A DNA stretch of 64,000 nucleotides from Apiospora phragmitis (lineage: Eukaryota; Ascomycota; Sordariomycetes; Amphisphaeriales; Apiosporaceae): assembly GCA_038363925.1 (NCBI GenBank), contig JAQQWL010000017.1:1-64000 (forward strand). Reading direction: 5' to 3'. The notes under the pieces were generated by a model. It made no database searches and was not told the DNA's origin. It saw nothing but the letters and a program-made list of their open reading frames with translations. Shown here piece after piece: positions 44,282 to 52,872 of this stretch. Within the stretch, counting starts at the first letter, position 1; every line of letters starts with the position of its first letter. The position numbers and the translations under genes are program-made.

Positions 44282-46124
44282 TAAAAACTTATATAAAGGT
44301 AAATCTATTGGTAATAACTTAAATAAAAGAGGTTATTCAACACCAGGTGGGATTAGACCTTTTCATTCATCATCCAGACACTCCACTAACATTTATGACG
44401 ATTTAAAATACTTTTTAAAAAATAATCCTATCAATAACGAAACTGAAATAGAAATTGAACGATCTTTATTAAAACATGGTGTTAATATTGCATCGGAGGA
44501 TAAAGAAATTAGAGGTATATATATAAGGAATCTGAGAATATATCCTTGGGCTTCAAAAAATATAATTACGTTGCTTCTCCTCCGGAGACGGGTAAGTATA
44601 TATATATGAAAAATATATATATTTTTTTTCTGTTATTTGTTCTTTACTAAGTGATCCTTGGATACAGAAGATATCTTAGGGTATGGTATTCTAATAAATA
44701 CACCTCATGCAAGAGATATTGCTATCTTTAGATTAAACGATATACAGAAGAAGGATACTAGCATATTAAATTTACATATATCTAATAATGAGAGTTATAG
44801 AAAAAAAACTAAGAAAAATTTTATACTCCTATCCCTTAGAAATAATACAGATGATATTATGCCAACAAGAACTTCTAATTCCAAAAAATTTTTTTGCCTG
44901 TCAAGAGAAATAAAACCGGGGCCGGGGTTTAATAAAAAAAACTTATTTTCAGGTAATAATCAAGAGAAGGAAATTCAAATAAAAAAATATGAAAACGTTT
45001 TTGATTATTATCAAAACCTTGAAGATATTCCTGATAATTGCAGTATGGATCTAAAATTAGATCTTAATTTTGTAGAGTGATTTAGAGGTTTTACGGATGC
45101 AAAAGGTAATTTTAAAATTATTCTTCGTGATTCTAACAAATTTAAATTTATATTTAGTATACGCGTAGACATACTAGATATAAAGGTCCTTTATTATATA
45201 AATGATATTTTAGAAATAGATGGAGATATTGAGAAAAGTCTAAATGGTACAGCAGTTAGCTTACATGTTGAGTCATATAAAGATATACGAAGAATTATCT
45301 CTTTTTTCTCTAGATATCCTTTAAATTCTACTAAGAACTCCGATTTTTTTGTTTTTAAGCAAGCTTTTAAGACAGACTTTGATTTAGATTTGCGGGATGA
45401 GGAAGGTAATGAAATTGATTATAATAGGTCTAACAATTTGGAAAATCATAACCGTATTGATTTATTTAGTAATCATACGGCTAAGTCAGAGTTACTTCTA
45501 AAACGTACACATTTTATCTCGATATACTGGTTACTTGGTTTTATTGAGGGTAATGTAGGTAATAGTTTTATTTATAATTCTGAAAAGAAAAAGAAATTTG
45601 GGTTTTCAATACATCAAAAAGGAGATCCTATCTTAATGGATAGTTTAAAGATATATTTCAATTTTTTTGCTGTAGAGTTAAATTATAAATATTCTCATAA
45701 TGGCTATAAAAATAATCATATTTCAGTAAAAATAAAAGGGGGTAACTATTATCTAAGAACAGACAATATTCTCATGATAAAAACTATTCTTATACCTTTG
45801 TTAGACCAATTGACTTGACATACCCTAAAAGTAAAAGAGTTTAGAATATGGAAGTCTCTTTTTGAAATAAGTCAAAAAACTATCTCTTCGAAATTAAACC
45901 CTGATATAGATATACCAAAAACCCGAAATATTGAAGAATATCCCGAAATTTCGTGTAAGTCTAAATTACAAAATTCTTTAAATTATTTAAAGAATATAGA
46001 CTCTCATCATCATAAAGAAGATTATAAAGAAAAAAGTAGTACTAGGCTTGTCTCGTCGGAATATAATGTTATTTCTGTTAAACCAGATAACTGTTTATCA
46101 AAAGATATAGAGAATAGTGAGTGC

Positions 46125-46191
46125 GACCGTATGATTGAGTGCGACCATCTAAGTTTTCTATGTAGCGACCATATAAGTTTTCTATGTAGCG
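46125..46191 (+). repeat. Short tandem repeat in the LAGLIDADG gene
   Basis: 'gcgaccatctaagttttcta' and 'gcgaccatataagttttcta' follow each other at 46141 and 46165, preceded by two 'gagtgcgacc' copies. The unit is 24 bases, so the frame is kept. Confidence 0.8.
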
Positions 46192-46860
46192 AAAAAAAAA
46201 AATAATAGTACTAGGCCTATAGAGGTTATATTAGAGCATGCTAGTACGGGAAATATATTTCAACGTTTTGCTAGTCAACTGCGTTGTGCTAAGTTTTTTA
46301 ATATAAGTGAAGCAACAGTACGTAAAAGATTGATTAATAAAACTATATTTTCATATCAAGAAGTTCTTTATATTCTAACAAAAAAATTGGCCCCTCCTTT
46401 TGTATTATTGACATATTTAATTTATTTGACATTTTTTAATTATAATAACTATATTTGGTATAATATCCTTAAATACCTAATCTTCATTATAATTAAAAAA
46501 CTAGAAGTCTAAATAATTTAAATTTAATTTTTTTTAGAAAAGTTTCAGTCGAAGACGCCCGAAACTTGGCTGGAGACCGAGAAAGATAAAATAAACTAAA
46601 CTTATAATTTAAAATGTTGAAGTTTTATTTTATAATGTTATTACTATATTAGTAATTTTTCAATAAGACTACACGAATCTAAGATTATTTTCTTTTTTAG
46701 CTATAGTATTAGTAAGTTTTTATATCCAAAATTTATTTTTTTTTTGATTTATATAGTAGTTTTAAAATTATTAAATTAAAAAATCTTAATTATTCTGATA
46801 TAGCCTCAAAAATTTATAGTGATTGTAGTTACATGATAAAAAAAGGAGTCTTTTTGAAAA

Positions 46861-46931
46861 TGCGGATTAGTGTAATAGTAACATATTTGACTCATGATCA
46901 AATGATAAAGGTGCGAGTCCTTTGTCCGCAT
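46861..46931 (+). tRNA. trnM: tRNA-Met (CAU), copy 1
   Basis: Acceptor tgcggat pairs with gtccgca (46924-46930). Anticodon arm tttga-ctcatga-tcaaa gives CAU; T arm aaagg-tgcgagt-ccttt. Confidence 0.9.
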
Positions 46932-47630
46932 ACAGTATAATAAACAGGCTATGAAAGAAAGCCTTTGGCCCCCCTTTCCTGGTATCACTGAGCCCTAAAG
47001 GCAAGCAAGATAAAAGAGAAAGGGTAAGATCAGAGGGCCGGCCTGTGTTACTCTTTGTTTTAACTATTAAACAGTTTAATTTTCTCTGATCCCTGTACGA
47101 GGGAAGAAGGGTAAAGTTTGTTTCCTCCTTGCCTAATATCATGAAGCGATAAAGAAGAGGACTATAATTATTTGGGTTTTACTCTATAATTTTTATATTT
47201 TTATTTTTTAAACTTATCCTTTCGGCCCAGGACTAGCCTTGGGCTAGTTTTTTCAAACTGGTTTGGAAAAACAAGTTTCCCCAAACTAGTTTCTGCCGCC
47301 ACCCTAGGTGGCAGAAACTTGGGCGGAGGCCTAGGCCGGAGGGTTAAAACTATAAATTGTAATATAATAAAAAAAAATAAAAATCTAAAAAATAACTCCG
47401 CCCAAGTTTCATGGTTTTTCATGCCCTCCTTTATCCGGAGGATACTGCAAGAAAAAACAGACAAGACGCCCGAAACTAAATTTTTATTTTTTTTTCGAAT
47501 AGATTACAATTAGGTCCCTCCTGATATCACGTAGTGATAAAGGAGGGAAGGGGGTAGTAATTGTATACAAGAAAAAAAAAATAAAGGCACCAAGCTGAAA
47601 ATAATTTATATATTTATAATATTAGGAGGC
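46932..47630 (+). repeat. Spacer packed with GC-rich palindromes
   Basis: No gene seen. It holds a block at about 47218-47342 ('cccaggactagccttgggct', 'caaactggtttgg', 'caccctaggtggcagaaact'), a type A element at 47397-47475 and a GATATC palindrome at 47520-47555. Part of the first block is repeated inverted at about 10770-10870 and direct at 59540-59640. Confidence 0.7.
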
Positions 47631-47633
47631 TAT

Positions 47634-47674
47634 AACTTAATGGTAAAGTGTACTGCTCATAACGGCCATTATTC
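47634..47674 (+). pseudogene. 5' half of a tRNA-Met copy
   Basis: 'gaggctataactta' plus 'tggtaaagtg' and 'ctgctcataac' match the first half of the tRNA-Met at 48071. The T arm and acceptor 3' strand are missing. A motif like the rnl upstream box follows at 47757. Confidence 0.7.
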
Positions 47675-47817
47675 TGTACTACCTTAGATTTTTTTTTATA
47701 GTGATTAAATTCAATGCAAAATGAATGAAATATATGTTGAACCCTAATAAAAAGTTTATAGTGATGTAGTAGTGTTCAAATGTCAAATTTATAATAATAT
47801 TAGTGTTCCGCGGCTCC

Positions 47818-47985
47818 TAGGCCTCCGCCCAAGTTTCAGCACCGCTAATTATAAAAAAAAATCGAATATTTTTTTTTGGCCTTTCGCCCAGGACTAGCTG
47901 GGCTAGGCCGAAGGGTGCGGTTAAAAACTAATAAAAAAAAAGAGATTTTTTTTTATAAGCCATTTCGGCGATGGCCGAAGGGCTA
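47818..47985 (+). repeat. GC-rich palindrome cluster before the tRNA cluster
   Basis: 'ctcctaggcctccgcccaag', 'cgcccaggactagctgggct', 'aggccgaagggtgcggtt'; nearly the same 120-base block recurs at 59455-59665. No gene. Confidence 0.75.
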
Positions 47986-47988
47986 AAA

Positions 47989-48067
47989 AGAGAAAATTTG
48001 GATAGGAGAGGGTAATAGGGTTGGGACAATTACTCAAACCCTGTAGGTTCGATCCCTACTTTCTCTA
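47989..48067 (+). tRNA. tRNA-like gene, anticodon unclear
   Basis: Acceptor agagaaa (47989-47995) pairs perfectly with tttctct (48060-48066), and a T arm gtagg-ttcgatc-cctac is intact. The length of about 79 bases suggests a tRNA with a long variable arm (Ser or Tyr type). I cannot fold a normal anticodon loop: 'agggtt' and 'aaccct' close a 14-base loop. It may be degenerate. Confidence 0.45.
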
Positions 48068-48070
48068 CTA

Positions 48071-48143
48071 GAGGCTATAACTTAATTGGTAAAGTGAGTT
48101 GCTCATAACAGCTTTTATAAGTGTTCAAGTCACTTTAGCCTTA
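48071..48143 (+). tRNA. trnM: tRNA-Met (CAU), copy 2
   Basis: Acceptor gaggcta pairs with tagcctt (48136-48142). Anticodon arm agttg-ctcataa-cagct gives CAU; T arm aagtg-ttcaagt-cactt. It directly abuts the split tRNA-Leu half at 48144. Confidence 0.88.
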
Positions 48144-48172
48144 ATCCGAGTGCTGGAATTGGTAGACAGTGC
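48144..48172 (+). pseudogene. tRNA-Leu, 5' half (split gene A)
   Basis: 'atccgag' then 'tgctggaattggtagacagt' is the acceptor strand plus D arm of a tRNA-Leu, the D arm being identical to the intact tRNA at 48328. Homology stops after 'gc'. The matching 3' half, with perfectly complementary acceptor ctcggat, is at 50355-50413. Confidence 0.75.
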
Positions 48173-48327
48173 CGTATATACAACAGGTGGGTAGGAGGTA
48201 GGGGTATAAATAACTTAGAGATATCTGGTTATTCATAAGAAATAACCTTTTGTGTTTAAGGTGTTTATTTTTTTCACATAATGAAAATGAAAATATAAAT
48301 CTTTATATAATTTATAGAGATTGATGA

Positions 48328-48410
48328 ACCTAAGTGCTGGAATTGGTAGACAGTGCAAGCTTAAGTTTTGTTGATGAATAATCGTGGGTGTTCAAGTCAC
48401 CCCTTAGGTA
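48328..48410 (+). tRNA. trnL: tRNA-Leu (UAA)
   Basis: Acceptor acctaag (48328-48334) pairs with cttaggt (48403-48409). Anticodon loop cttaagt gives UAA; variable arm gat-gaata-atc; T arm gggtg-ttcaagt-caccc. It lies between the two halves of split gene A. Confidence 0.92.
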
Positions 48411-48697
48411 TGGATTTAACAAAATCCTTAAACACAATTAAATAAATAACATTTATAAAGACTAGTTTTAGTCTTAAATAAATGTATTTTAAGGAGAAAT
48501 CTTTTCCTCCGAGCCTGGTCTCGCAAGAATACTATTTAATATGTTCTTAATTTTTATACGTGAATTATCGTTTTATGTTTACGAGGTAAAAATATTAGGT
48601 GGGTTAAATGATGATAAAAAAAAACTACTTCAAACTAATTGAGTCATTTTATTTTATATTTTAATAAATTTTAATTTAATATAATACAAAATAATAT

Positions 48698-49946
48698 TTG
48701 AAAACTTTAATCAAATTAAAAATTAATAATGGTACTATTGTTCCTTACTTTACGGATCACGCAAACAAATGGATATTTTCGGCTTTATTGGGATTGAAGG
48801 CTTTCCGGTTTTATTCTTCTAAGATTACTTATGAAGACAATTTACAGATTGTTCCAGTTCGTACTTATTTAAACGCAGATACAGATAAATTCGCGGTTTT
48901 AGAAGATAATAGAGACAAAGTTGGTGTTTATAGATGAGTTAATATTCTTACTGGTAAGTCTTATGTAGGTTCATCTAAAAATCTCTCCTCTAGATTTAGA
49001 CAATATTTTAACATAGTTTATCTAGTCCCCCTCTTTTTTTTTTTATAAAGGAGGGAGCCTTGCCCCCAAGGCGTGGACAAGCCCCGGCCCGGGGCTAGTT
49101 TTGTGGGGACAAAACTTGTTTTTGTCCCTTAAAACAAGTTTTGAGGAACGAAAAACTTGAAAATCAAATTAAGAATAATAATAGTAATATATACAGATCT
49201 TTGATTAAGAATGGTTATTCTAAGTTTATATTAGAAATTTTAGAATACTGTGAATTACATATACTTATAGAAAGAGAGCAATATTATTTAGATATACTTA
49301 ACCCTGAATACAATATTTTAAAGATAGCGGGGTCTTTAACAGGATTTAAGCACAGTGAGGCTACCAAGGAGCTTATGAGCATAAACAAATTAAATAGCAC
49401 TTTATCTGAGGAAACCTAATTAAAAATTGCTACAGCTCTTAGCAAGGGAGAGGATACTATTGTGCTAAATATGAATACAAAGATAGCATATCCTTTGTAT
49501 CCATAAGAAAAGCAGCTGAATATATAGGGGTACATCCAAGTTATATAGCTCGGGCTATAAAATTTTATTTAGATAAAACACACCTAATTTATAAATCTAA
49601 CACTACTGAAGATAATATTCTGAATAGTGAAGTTTATAAAGAAGCTGTAGGTTTAATGAACGGTACTATATTGAAGATTAAGCATACGGAAGCTTCTAAA
49701 GAATTAATCCGTAAGGCTAATATAGGTAAGAAACTATCTCAAAACACTATACAAAAATTATCTTTAAACAGTAAAAATGCTAAAGCAGTATTAATAACAA
49801 ATAGCGATACAGGTGATACTCTTGAATTTCCTTCTGCAGTATCTGCTGGTAAATACTTGGGTGTAGATGAATCCTATATTCGTAGATGTATAACAAATAA
49901 TAAACTATGTAGAGGGTATACTATAGCTAGAATATCTATAGATTAG
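48698..49946 (+). pseudogene. GIY-YIG endonuclease in split tRNA-Leu A, damaged
   Basis: An N-terminal part with GLKAFRFYSSKITYED leads to the GIY-YIG motif KVGVYRWVNILTGKSYVGSS at about 48922-48975. A GC-rich element with an A/T run (about 49025-49140) interrupts the domain. It resumes as LIKNGYSKFILEILEYCELH, EREQYYLDILNPEYNILKIA and GSLTGFKHSEATKEL, has a TAA at about 49418, a frameshift at about 49490 (VSIRKAAEYIGVHPSYIARA in a new frame), and ends with a NUMOD1-type end (SAGKYLGVDESYIRRCITNN) at 49946. At least three lesions are present, so it is not functional as read. Confidence 0.75.
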
Positions 49947-49986
49947 TTCGTGTAGCAAACTACTACTACTATGCTTTGCTGTAAGC

Positions 49987-50205
49987 AGTGTTTTTTTTTT
50001 CTAGCCCCCCCCCGGCCAAGTTCCAGTCGTCTTTTCTTTTTTTAGTTTCTTTGTTTTTTTTTTCTTGCAGTATCCTCCGGATAAAGGAGGGCAAGAAAAA
50101 ACATAGCCACCTAAGGTGGCTGAAACTTGGCCGGAGGCCGAGAAAAAAAAAGACAAGACTTATAAAAAAAAAGATCTTTTTTTTTTTTATTCAGCCCGGA
50201 ACTAT
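49987..50205 (+). repeat. Cluster of GC-rich elements
   Basis: Includes 'ccccccccggccaagttcca', an inverted type A element (50055-50142, 'cagtatcctccggataaagg', 'gccacctaaggtggctgaaa') and 'aaaagatctttttttttt' with 'cagcccggaact'. The inverted element recurs nearly unchanged at 53100-53190. Confidence 0.8.
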
Positions 50206-50354
50206 ATTTAAATTATAAGGTACTCATAGTAAATTAAAATACTACTATGTTATATATATAAGCTGATATTTAATTTCAATTTGACTTAGGTAATTAGTGG
50301 TATAGATAATAATTCTATATAGGGAGGGATGGAAGAAGTATACTTCTTGGGTAC

Positions 50355-50413
50355 ACAAGCTACCTAAGCTTTGTTGATGAATAATCGTGGACGTTCAAGT
50401 CGTCTCTCGGATA
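50355..50413 (+). pseudogene. tRNA-Leu, 3' half (split gene A)
   Basis: 'tttgttgatgaataatcgtg' is identical to the anticodon-stem/variable-arm part of tRNA-Leu(UAA) at 48328. It is followed by T arm ggacg-ttcaagt-cgtct and acceptor strand ctcggat (50406-50412), complementary over 7/7 to the 5' half at 48144. Just upstream, 'aagctacctaagct' resembles a Leu anticodon arm with three extra bases. Confidence 0.75.
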
Positions 50414-50519
50414 GTAAGTTTTATTTTAGGTTTAGATGAAGTAAAATTAGTAATAAAACAGGGTATTTTTTTATAATCAAGTTATTTAATCTAAAATTTT
50501 TATTCTTAATAAAAATTTT

Positions 50520-50538
50520 TTAGTGATATAGTGTATTA
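50520..50538 (+). promoter_or_regulatory. Candidate promoter/processing motif, copy 2
   Basis: TTAGTGATATAGTGTATTA, identical to the box upstream of rnl (18368). Downstream are a tRNA-like element and a GIY-YIG ORF. Confidence 0.45.
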
Positions 50539-50688
50539 TATTTAATACAGTATAATTTCAATGACTGTGTAGAGTAAATAGGTACTTTTTTATTTTTAAG
50601 ATAATAACGGTAGAGATAATATTTTAGGTTATAGTATGAAATTAATATTAATTAACTTATTTATAAAAATGAATGGTTTAAATTAAAA

Positions 50689-50752
50689 GGTCTAGATTAT
50701 TTAAGATATATATAGTTTAACTACTGTATAATGGGTGCGAATCCCTTTAATC
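50689..50752 (+). pseudogene. tRNA-like element (acceptor plus T arm)
   Basis: 'tagatta' and 'taatcta' pair 7/7, with a T-arm hairpin 'gggtgcgaatccct' before the 3' strand. The 31 bases between do not form a normal D arm and anticodon arm. Two similar elements lie at 52719 and 54468. Confidence 0.5.
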
Positions 50753-50790
50753 TATATGAAAGGAATAATTTTAATAAACAAAGGGATAGT

Positions 50791-50853
50791 TAGATTTTCA
50801 ACCCTAGGAATGAAAATCGGGACAGTTAGTGTTTCAACCCCAGTAATGAAAAC
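50791..50853 (+). repeat. Small hairpin repeat, two copies here and a third at 52809
   Basis: 'gattttcaaccctaggaatg' and 'gtttcaaccccagtaatgaa' here, and 'attttcaaccccaggaatga' at 52810. Each folds through 'ttttca' and 'tgaaaa'. It lies just upstream of GIY-YIG ORFs and downstream of tRNA-like elements. Confidence 0.7.
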
Positions 50854-50892
50854 AGGGTTTGCTGTCAAATTTTAAGCCTTTCCTGGCCATAT

Positions 50893-52212
50893 ATTAGATA
50901 ATAAAGGTAATAAGATAAAAATAGAATTAGGTATAAAGTACTATTCTACTGATACAAATAACAATAATAATTCTCAATATTGATCTAATATTTATTATAA
51001 GAAGAAAAATGAAGCTAATCCTTATTATCTAGTGGAGAACTTTTTTGAACGTTTTACTGATAATTCTTCAAGAATTCAAAATATTAATTATTCTCTTATT
51101 AATAAAATCCATACTCTCCACCTATCTCAATACAAGTTCTCATTAGAAGAGTTTGATATCTTATTTAAGATTAAGCCCTTAGAATTTGAATTACATAACA
51201 CAAAGACTTCAGTATTGTCTCATGAATTATTAGGTAAATATATTCAAGGAGGCAATATAGGTACTCCAGGGGCATATGTCTTTACTCGGCCTCCGCCCAA
51301 GTTTCATTGTTTTTTCTTGCCCCGAGGGCATGAAAAAACACAGAAGACGCCCGAAACCTAATAAAATTAACGGTCATTCTTATGTAGGATCATCCCTTTC
51401 TTTAATAACAAGATTAACGGACGGTTATTTTAGAAACCCTAAAGGTAAAAGATCTATAATTAGAGTTATGCGAGAGATAGGATTATCTTATTTTAAATTA
51501 GAAGTATATGTATTACCATCTTGTTTGATAGAATCTATACAAAAAAATAATGGTAATATAGAAAAAATAAAATTCAGAAATTTGGTTTTATCTTTAGAAC
51601 AAATCTAAAATTTAGCTTTAAATCCCCTATATAATGATTTTTAAGTAGCAGGATCTAGAGCAGGTATAGACTCTGTTAAAGGAACATTTTCTTATTTGTA
51701 TGATGACGTAAAAAAAGAATTAATTTTTAAAGCAAAAACTCGTCGTTTTATGGCTGAGGCTATGGGGGGGGGGGGTTAATAAAAATAAAATAATGAATTA
51801 TTTAGCCCTTCTATGTTTTTTCTTATCCTTCGGATAAGAAAAAACAAAGTCCAAGGACGTACTGGGCAGCGAAGCCGTGAAAAGCGAAAGATTTTACCTT
51901 AAACGTTTTTTTATTTCTGACATAAAGTTAAATGAAGATATTTATAGTACAAATATTCTGGATTTACAAGATCTTTCAGCTTATATTGCTAATATTAGAT
52001 CATTACATTTAAAAGTAGCTAGAGCTGTAGAAATAATAGATCTAAATACTAATATAACTTATACTTATGAGTCATTAAATCAAACAATTAAAAGTTCGGG
52101 TTTGAATGAAAGTAGTCTTAGAAATTATTTAGTTAAATTATCACAAGGCCAATATTTGGGCCCATTTAAAGGCAGATACCAAATAAAATTGGTTAAATCT
52201 TTAGATTATTAA
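50893..52212 (+). pseudogene. GIY-YIG endonuclease interrupted by GC-rich elements
   Basis: The start is unclear. ELGIKYYSTDTNNNN and FFERFTDNSSRIQN are an N-terminal extension. GTPGAYVF is followed directly by a type A element (51284-51359), after which NGHSYVGSSLSLITRLTDGY completes the GIY-YIG motif. Then FKLEVYVLPS, a TAA at about 51607 (before NPLYNDF, where relatives have EYN), a run of G at about 51768, and a type B element (51800-51878). The last piece (SERFYLKRFFISDIKLNEDI; YTYESLNQTIKSSGLNESSL, a NUMOD1-like end) ends TAA 52210-52212. It is a more divergent subfamily than the ORFs at 48698 and 52873. Confidence 0.65.
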
Positions 52213-52250
52213 AGCATAATAATGAAAATCTAATTAATTTTATTTTCAGA

Positions 52251-52322
52251 GGGGGTATAGTCTAGTTGGTAAAACTGCGATTTTGCATATCGTTATCTTA
52301 GGTTCGATTCCTAATATCTCCA
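52251..52322 (+). tRNA. trnA: tRNA-Ala (UGC)
   Basis: Acceptor gggggta pairs with tatctcc (52315-52321). Anticodon arm gcgat-tttgcat-atcgt gives UGC; T arm ttagg-ttcgatt-cctaa. Confidence 0.9.
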
Positions 52323-52397
52323 TAGTAATTTTATATGTTAATTTCACTGATATTATTTCTATTTTTTTTTATTGTTATTAATTTATTTATAATTACT

Positions 52398-52560
52398 TCC
52401 CCCCCCCTGATATCACTGATATCACTACGTGATAAAGTGATAAAGGGATCAGGTTGTAAGGGTCAGATAATAAAATAAAAAGTAAAGTATTTTGCCTGAT
52501 ATCACTTTATCCCGGATCCCCAAAGGGGAAGAGGGGATATCAACGATAAAGGCATTAAAA
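52398..52560 (+). repeat. GATATC-type palindromes between tRNA-Ala and tRNA-Phe
   Basis: 'ctgatatcactgatatcact' with 'acgtgataaagtgataaagg' (about 52408-52447) and 'tgatatcactttatcccgga' with 'ggggatatcaacgataaagg' (52497-52555). No gene. Confidence 0.75.
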
Positions 52561-52577
52561 TACAATTTTTAATATAA

Positions 52578-52650
52578 GCTTGAGAAGCTCAAATGGTTGA
52601 GCAGAGATTTGAAGATTCTTTGGTTGTAGGTTCGAATCCTATCTTAGGCA
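52578..52650 (+). tRNA. trnF: tRNA-Phe (GAA)
   Basis: Acceptor gcttgag pairs with cttaggc (52643-52649). Anticodon loop ttgaaga gives GAA; T arm gtagg-ttcgaat-cctat. It directly abuts split tRNA-Leu half B at 52651. Confidence 0.9.
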
Positions 52651-52679
52651 AAGGTAATGATGGAATTGGTAGACATATA
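52651..52679 (+). pseudogene. tRNA-Leu, 5' half (split gene B)
   Basis: 'aaggtaatgatggaattggt' plus 'agacat' is the acceptor strand and D arm of a tRNA-Leu, like tRNA-Leu(UAG) at 54070. The complementary 3' half (ttacctt) is at 54178-54221. Confidence 0.72.
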
Positions 52680-52718
52680 AAAAAAATTACTAATTTGCGA
52701 TAATTATCTTTTTTTATA

Positions 52719-52765
52719 GATTAAAAGTTAAGTTTGTTGACAGGTGCAAATCCTGCTTAATCTTA
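52719..52765 (+). pseudogene. tRNA-like 3' fragment
   Basis: 'aaaagttaagtttgttga' resembles the anticodon arm of tRNA-Leu(UAA), followed by a T-arm hairpin 'caggtgcaaatcctg' and 'cttaatctt'. 'agattaa' and 'ttaatct' pair 7/7. It could alternatively serve as a replacement 3' end for split half B (6 of 7 acceptor pairs). Confidence 0.45.
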
Positions 52766-52872
52766 TGGTAAAAACATTAATAACTAATAACGGGAAAGTT
52801 TTATTTTCAACCCCAGGAATGAAAATAAGATTAATTAATTATTTTCTAGCTTGTACTACCGGATAATTTAAC

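Larger units (their letters stand above)
42589..46512 (+). pseudogene. Large LAGLIDADG-type gene broken by two GC-rich insertions and a homopolymer shift
   Basis: The first piece, 42589-43842, has VFNVPGISRFYSTSGGSDDD, an acidic start and a duplicated block (PDELYIYKTSPPMVFK twice). GC-rich elements at 43738-43831 and 44188-44281 (each about 91 bases, 1 mod 3) shift the frame by one each time. The frame after the second runs with TGA Trp from 44282 to 46203. It contains NKRGYSTPGGIRP, LAGLIDADG-like motifs FVEWFRGFTDAKGNFKIIL (about 45070) and IYWLLGFIEGNVGNSF (about 45525), and ends in a short tandem repeat and a run of 11 A (46192-46202). A NUMOD1-like tail (RCAKFFNISEATVRKRLINK) continues in another frame. 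It is related to the ORF at 54627. The N-terminal part is of unknown family. Confidence 0.6.

Noticed and set aside
48172..50355. Group I intron inside the split tRNA-Leu
   Set aside because: I looked for the usual core words found in the other group I introns here ('ttcaacgact', 'agatatagtc') and found none between the halves. The region also contains a complete tRNA.
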